Source: Ruminococcaceae bacterium UBA1865 (GTDB taxonomy: Bacteria; Bacillota; Clostridia; Oscillospirales; Acutalibacteraceae). Taken from it: a stretch of 9,146 bases of DNA. This document shows, piece by piece, positions 5,457 through 9,146 of the stretch; within the stretch, counting starts at the first letter, position 1; each line of letters begins with the position of its first letter. Location of the stretch: positions 16,338-25,483 of the forward strand of contig DDHX01000010.1 of the NCBI GenBank assembly GCA_002338255.1, written 5' to 3'. Under the pieces are notes generated by a model. The model had not been told where the DNA came from, ran no database searches, and saw nothing but the letters and a program-made list of their open reading frames with translations. The position numbers and the translations under genes were made by a program.

Positions 5457-6441
5457 CCTTCCCGCCCTTAGTAATCACTAATTCGTTCTCGCTCTCAAGA
5501 CGGCGGATAACACCCACAATACGCTGTTGCGCTTCTTCAACATCCCTGAGCCTGACATTGTGTGTGAATTCCAAATCGGATTTAATTGTTTCAGTCGTAC
5601 GATTGGACATATTCTTAAAGATAACATCAGAAACCTCTTGGTTTGCTCCTTTGAGCGCGAACACCAAATCTTTGGAGTCCACTTCACGCAGAAAACGCTG
5701 TATGGACATATCATCAAGAACGGTAATATCTTCAAAGACAAACATTCTTTTCTTGATTTCGTCACAAAGCTGTGCGTCTTTATGCGACAATTCATCAAAA
5801 ATATATTTCTCGTTTGCGCGATCCATATTGTTCATAATATCCGCAATGTAATTTACGCCGCCAAATTCCATGAAGTCCAAGGACATGAGCGAAGAAAACT
5901 TGGTTTCAAGATTACTTTCGACGATTTTGATGATTTCCGGGGAGGTTCTGTCCATGGTGGCAATACGCTCAACAACATCAAGTCTTTTATCTTTTGGCAG
6001 CTCCGCAATAATCATTGCCGCCTGATCAGCTCTCGCATAAGAAAGAATAAGAGCAATTGTTTGCGGGTGCTCGTTTTGAATCATTGCCATCAGATTTTTA
6101 TAATCTGTTTTTCTGATAAATTCGAAAGCTTTTGTCCTAAGCGATTTTGTAACCCGTTCAAGCAGAGAAGCGGCGGTTTGTGCGCCATATGTCTTTTCAA
6201 GTACATTCTTGGCGTATTCCATGCCGCCTTCCGTAATTACCTTTTGTGTTAAGCAAACCTGATAAAAGCTGTCCAAAATTTCTTCAATCTGTTCCGATGG
6301 CATATGAGACAATCTTGCAATTTCATAGGTAAGTTGTTCCACTTCATCTTCTTTTAAGTATTTGTAAATTTTAGAAGCATTTTCTGCACCCAATGAAATA
6401 ATGACGGCAGCTGCTTTTTGCTGTGCGGTAAACTTAACCAT
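5440..6441 (-). CDS. fliG: Flagellar motor switch protein FliG
   Basis: FliG forms the upper part of the cytoplasmic C ring. It binds FliF through its N-terminal domain, FliM through its middle domain, and engages the stator through charged residues of the C-terminal domain. The 333 residues match the family length. Visible landmarks are the N-terminal domain (KAAAVIISLGAENASKIY, about residues 9-26), the middle-domain EHPQ motif at 124-127 (FliM contact), the Gly-Gly turn at about 194-195, and the torque helix region with DDMSIQRFLREVDSKDL at about 243-259. Conserved-looking charged positions there include R249, D255 and D258. GAGGAG lies 9 nt before the ATG. The gene overlaps fliF by 8 nt and fliH by 17 nt, indicating coupled synthesis of MS ring, C ring and export-stator components. 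Confidence 0.98.
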   Translation of the reverse strand: MVKFTAQQKAAAVIISLGAENASKIYKYLKEDEVEQLTYEIARLSHMPSEQIEEILDSFYQVCLTQKVITEGGMEYAKNVLEKTYGAQTAASLLERVTKSLRTKAFEFIRKTDYKNLMAMIQNEHPQTIALILSYARADQAAMIIAELPKDKRLDVVERIATMDRTSPEIIKIVESNLETKFSSLMSLDFMEFGGVNYIADIMNNMDRANEKYIFDELSHKDAQLCDEIKKRMFVFEDITVLDDMSIQRFLREVDSKDLVFALKGANQEVSDVIFKNMSNRTTETIKSDLEFTHNVRLRDVEEAQQRIVGVIRRLESENELVITKGGKDEVIA

Positions 6442-8044
6442 CGTTTTCGTCTCCTCTCAGCCAGGTCCGAATCAGTTGAGCGGCAATTTCCGGATTTTGT
6501 GATGAAAACTCTTGAATTTCTTTAGTTAAAGCTTCTTCTTTAGAGGCTTTCGCCGCGCGTTGCCCTTCAATAGCCTTTAATGCTATTTCCTCCGGCAATG
6601 GTGCTTCAGTCAGCCTGTCTTTCAAAGGAATATCAGCACCTGAATTCTCATCCTGCGATTGCCCCATAAATTCACGCAGTTGCTTCTTCCTTTTTCGAGA
6701 TATAATGATGGATACGATCAGCAAAACAAGAAGGAGCGTAAGAAGCGCAGCACCACCAATTATAACAATCTGATTGAGCAGCGGTGCAGGCGAAACCGGT
6801 CCATTGGCAGCTTTGGCAGCTTCTGGAAAAACAGTATTAAATATTGCGACCTTCTCAGGTAAAATAGCCGCCGCGAATGCAATTGATTTGCTGATATCCT
6901 GTTTTTCGGTAGCGGCCATTAACTCTTTGTTAATGGCAACGGAAATGGTCATATCTTTTACACTTGCAGCGTCTCCCTGAATTTGTTCTTTGACCTGACT
7001 GACAAGGTATTTGTAAGATTGGTCATCCTTGGTGTAAATAACATTTCCATTAACAGTAACGCCCGGGTAAGTCGTAACTCCTGTATTGGATTGTGTTCCC
7101 ACTGTTCCGCCGGCAGTATTGTTCCCATTTAACTGCTGCTCTTTTTGAGTATCCGACTGACTGATAACACCTTTATTATCGGTTGTTGATGGATTATAAG
7201 TAATAATTTCCCGCACTTTTTTATCAATATCCATAATGCTTTTTGCGGTTACTTTAACATTGTTTGTCCCGTAAATCGGTGTTAACACATTTAACACCTT
7301 TTTTTCAATGTCTTTTTCATACTCTTTTTCAATGGTAAGTTTTAACTGCGAAATATCAATTTGAGTTCCGCCGTTGGTTGAACTCAATTCATCACCGGTT
7401 GCTGTGTCTATAACAGCGACATCATCGGATTTCATGTTCGGCACACTTTTGGAAACCAATTGCTTAATGCCGTTAACCTGTGCCGCTTCCAGCGTTTTAC
7501 CATCAATAAGCTGTATCGTTACAGAGGCGGTCGGAGTCGCTGCATTTTCGTCCCAAGCATATCCGCTGCTGTCCGGGATACTGATAGTGACGTTGGCATT
7601 CTGTATGTTTTTCAATGTCTTAATAACGGCTTCAAGTCTTTGATTAAGCTGGTATTTTTCTATCGTTTTCTTTTCAAAATCGGTTGACATAATGCTAATG
7701 TTTTTAGTGAAAAAATCATAATTGGGTGCAGTTTTCGGATGCCCTTCATTGGAAAGATCCATCCTTAGGGCATTTTCCTTATCCTTTGGCACATAAATGG
7801 TACCATTGTCTTCCTTATAGCTCACATTTCTATTTTTCAGCTCAGTCATTACCTCAACTGCTTCTTCATGTTCCAATCCCGGGTAAAGGACTACAAAGGG
7901 CTGAATATTTAACAAAATGCCGGCTATAACGGAAATCAGAATAATTCCGCCCAGAATACTCATCAAAATAATTTTTTTCTTTTTCGTTAAATTAATCCAA
8001 AAGTTCTTTATCGGATCAATATATTTTTTAATTTGAATGTTCAT
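6434..8044 (-). CDS. fliF: Flagellar M-ring protein FliF
   Basis: FliF forms the MS ring in the cytoplasmic membrane, which is the base of the rod, the housing of the export gate and the platform for FliG. The 536-residue product is a normal length. Two membrane segments are visible, one at about residues 25-46 after a Lys-rich stretch (KKKK at 21-24) and one at about 424-449 followed by RKRKK. Between them lies the extracytoplasmic ring-building region: YPGLEHEEAVEVMTELK near 54-70, the secretin-like ring-building part with KTLKNIQNANVTISIP near 142-157, and a Gly/Asn/Thr-rich loop at about 300-325 in the variable collar region. The cytoplasmic tail (450-536) ends with NPEIAAQLIRTWLRGD, the FliG-binding helix. 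AGGTT lies about 6 nt before the ATG. The stop overlaps the fliG start by 8 nt (ATGGTTAA). Confidence 0.97.
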   Translation of the reverse strand: MNIQIKKYIDPIKNFWINLTKKKKIILMSILGGIILISVIAGILLNIQPFVVLYPGLEHEEAVEVMTELKNRNVSYKEDNGTIYVPKDKENALRMDLSNEGHPKTAPNYDFFTKNISIMSTDFEKKTIEKYQLNQRLEAVIKTLKNIQNANVTISIPDSSGYAWDENAATPTASVTIQLIDGKTLEAAQVNGIKQLVSKSVPNMKSDDVAVIDTATGDELSSTNGGTQIDISQLKLTIEKEYEKDIEKKVLNVLTPIYGTNNVKVTAKSIMDIDKKVREIITYNPSTTDNKGVISQSDTQKEQQLNGNNTAGGTVGTQSNTGVTTYPGVTVNGNVIYTKDDQSYKYLVSQVKEQIQGDAASVKDMTISVAINKELMAATEKQDISKSIAFAAAILPEKVAIFNTVFPEAAKAANGPVSPAPLLNQIVIIGGAALLTLLLVLLIVSIIISRKRKKQLREFMGQSQDENSGADIPLKDRLTEAPLPEEIALKAIEGQRAAKASKEEALTKEIQEFSSQNPEIAAQLIRTWLRGDENDG

Positions 8045-8081
8045 TATTCAACCTGCAATCACCCTTTTCTATAACCCGATT

Positions 8082-8387
8082 TTACACGCTCATACGCATA
8101 ATTTCATTGTATGAGTCCAAAGCTTTATTCCGGAGTTGTACCAGCATCTGGACCGACAAAGTTGCTTTTGTAGAGGCAATTGTTAGATTGTGAAGATCGT
8201 CTGTTTGCCCGGTTGCCAACTTGTTTAGTTCCTGTGTTAAGTTGGAATCTGTCGCTTTTACATTTTGGATTGCGTCCTGAAACATCGTTTGAAACGGAAC
8301 TGAATTTGACGCTCCTGTGTTAGATGTTTTATTAAGGTCGTTCAAATCCGTAATGGAATTTATTTTTTGAATTGGTATTATCTGCAT
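8082..8387 (-). CDS. fliE: Flagellar hook-basal body complex protein FliE
   Basis: FliE is a small exported protein that joins the rod (FlgB) to the MS ring (FliF) and is among the first substrates of the flagellar export gate. The ORF encodes 101 residues, typical for FliE. The N-terminal 30 residues are Asn/Ser/Thr-rich. The conserved core follows: VPFQTMFQDAIQNVKATDSN at about residues 30-49, and then a C-terminal helical region with LHNLTIASTKATLSVQM at about 65-81 and QLRNKALDSYNEIMRM near the end. The second half resembles the D0-like helices of rod proteins, as known for FliE. The ATG is preceded by GGAAGG, which overlaps the final codons and stop of flgC. fliF begins 37 nt downstream. 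flgBC-fliE is the canonical gene order. Confidence 0.96.
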   Translation of the reverse strand: MQIIPIQKINSITDLNDLNKTSNTGASNSVPFQTMFQDAIQNVKATDSNLTQELNKLATGQTDDLHNLTIASTKATLSVQMLVQLRNKALDSYNEIMRMSV

Positions 8388-8393
8388 CTTGTG

Positions 8394-8837
8394 TTACCTT
8401 CCCATTTCCAATGCCTTGGCTGCCATTCCCTTTACAGCGTTAAAGGCAGTCAAATTTGCATCATAAGCTCTTGTTACCGACATCATGTCCAAAGTCTCTT
8501 TGATTGGATCCACATTTGGCATCATTACGTACCCCTGGGCGTTTGCATCGACATTGGTAGGATCATAAACAGGAGTAAATTCGCTTGGATCTTCAACGAT
8601 TTTTGTAACTTTAACTCCTTTTTGTGTATCACCGGACGAATCCATCTTGGTTTGAAGAATATTGCGAAATGAAGTTTGATCCTCAGGCTCGTAAACAACC
8701 ATTTTTCTGCGATATGGACCGCCATCTGCAGTTTTAGTGGTAGAAGCGTTTGCTATATTTTCAGAAATAACATCCATTCTCAGCCTACTTGCAGTAAGAG
8801 CAGAACCGCTGATATTTAATGAACTTAAAAAAGCCAT
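8394..8837 (-). CDS. flgC: Flagellar basal-body rod protein FlgC
   Basis: FlgC is the second proximal rod subunit, exported through the flagellar type III system and placed between the MS ring/FliE and the distal rod. The protein has 147 residues, the usual family length. The N-terminal rod signature is clear: SGSALTASRLRMDVISENIANAST at about residues 10-33, containing the rod/hook/HAP motif around SENIANAST. The C-terminal signature follows: YVMMPNVDP at about 103-111, then the helix with MMSVTRAYDANLTAFN near 118-133, which forms the D0 coiled coil with the N-terminal helix. The ATG is preceded by TAGGAGG about 8 nt upstream, a strong ribosome site that fixes the start. The stop lies 6 nt before fliE, and the last codons (GGA AGG TAA) double as the fliE Shine-Dalgarno, which suggests translational coupling. 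Confidence 0.97.
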   Translation of the reverse strand: MAFLSSLNISGSALTASRLRMDVISENIANASTTKTADGGPYRRKMVVYEPEDQTSFRNILQTKMDSSGDTQKGVKVTKIVEDPSEFTPVYDPTNVDANAQGYVMMPNVDPIKETLDMMSVTRAYDANLTAFNAVKGMAAKALEMGR

Positions 8838-8883
8838 AACAGAATCCTCCTAACATACTTAAAAATAAAGGTAAAATTTGGGA

Positions 8884-9146
8884 TCAGGATTTGCCATCGG
8901 TAATTGCATATCTTAGTCGGGAAAAATAGTCAGACAGTTCACGCAGGGAATACATGTAATTCAATTGTGTACGCGCCAGTTCAATATTCTCCTTTTCAGC
9001 ATCAACATTGTTGCCGTCTAACCTCGATGTTTTATCGTCCGATACTGTAATCTGAGGCTGCATGCTTTTAATATTGTCAATGGTTTCGCTATTGCTTGCA
9101 GAACTGTCTGACAGCAACGCCTTTAATTGATCCTCAAAACTGACGG
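8884..9146 (-). CDS. flgB: Flagellar basal-body rod protein FlgB (C-terminal part, 5' end outside window)
   Basis: FlgB is a proximal rod subunit, exported by the flagellar type III apparatus and assembled on the MS ring next to FliE and FlgC. The reading frame is open to the window edge, giving 86 codons before a TGA stop at 8884-8886, so roughly the first third of a normal FlgB is missing. The visible part begins VSFEDQLKALL, the family's mid-protein element, and ends with the rod-family C-terminal helix: DGNNVDAEKENIELARTQ, then NYMYSLRELSDYFSRLRYA. The middle (about residues 12-38) is Ser/Asp-rich and probably disordered before assembly. A TTG at 9115-9117 could be misread as a start, but coding continues upstream of it. 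flgC follows after 46 nt, the normal flgB-flgC order. Identity is secure from sequence and position; only the N-terminus is unknown. Confidence 0.94.
   Translation of the reverse strand, partial: VSFEDQLKALLSDSSASNSETIDNIKSMQPQITVSDDKTSRLDGNNVDAEKENIELARTQLNYMYSLRELSDYFSRLRYAITDGKS

Noticed and set aside
5527..6252. Plus-strand ORF of 241 codons antisense to fliG
   Set aside because: It lies entirely opposite the strongly conserved fliG, its Cys/His/Phe-rich product resembles no family I know, and no ribosome site or gap supports it. It is a shadow of fliG codon use.
8884..9117. Complete small gene starting at TTG 9117
   Set aside because: The frame stays open to the window edge, and the preceding residues VSFEDQLKA are typical internal FlgB sequence, so this is a truncated flgB.
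1..9146. Mobile elements, CRISPR arrays, tRNA/rRNA genes, defence or toxin systems
   Set aside because: Every part of the window is occupied by flagellar genes or short gaps. No spaced direct repeats, terminal inverted repeats, transposase or structured RNA gene was seen.

Overview
The window is an internal slice of a flagellar hook-basal body operon. All twelve genes read on the minus strand. In order of transcription (high to low coordinate) they are flgB (5' end missing), flgC, fliE, fliF, fliG, fliH, fliI, fliJ, fliK, flgD, a small conserved flagellar-operon gene of unknown function, and flgE (3' end missing). The order flgBC-fliEFGHIJK-flgD-flgE matches the fla/che-type operon of Firmicutes. 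Moderate-to-low G+C, strong AGGAGG-type ribosome sites, GTG/TTG starts, a short FlgD and the small gene between flgD and flgE all suggest a motile member of the Clostridia. Genus cannot be fixed from this window.

Layout and function: FlgB and FlgC (8394-9146) form the proximal rod, and FliE (8082-8387) joins the rod to the MS ring. FliF (6434-8044) is the MS ring and FliG (5440-6441) is the rotor/switch protein that docks on it. FliH, FliI and FliJ (2863-5456) are the cytoplasmic stator, ATPase and stalk of the flagellar type III export apparatus. FliK (1354-2808) is the secreted hook-length ruler and export-specificity switch. FlgD (761-1330) is the hook cap and FlgE (1-227) is the hook subunit. 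The 135-residue gene at 311-718 sits among the hook genes, so a hook-assembly role is plausible, but no function is established.

Genes are tightly packed. fliF/fliG overlap by 8 nt, fliG/fliH overlap by 17 nt, and fliI follows fliH almost immediately. I see no convincing promoter or intrinsic terminator, so the window looks like one transcription unit that starts upstream of 9146 and continues past 1. The largest gap without a gene is only 83 nt (228-310).

No novel system is visible. The points most worth a second look are post-transcriptional or concern variable regions. The flgD Shine-Dalgarno lies inside a perfect small hairpin before a TTG start. The flgE Shine-Dalgarno is perfectly complementary over 7 nt to a segment just after the preceding gene. 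fliK carries in-frame tandem repeats in its ruler region. The small gene between flgD and flgE is a conserved family of unknown function.
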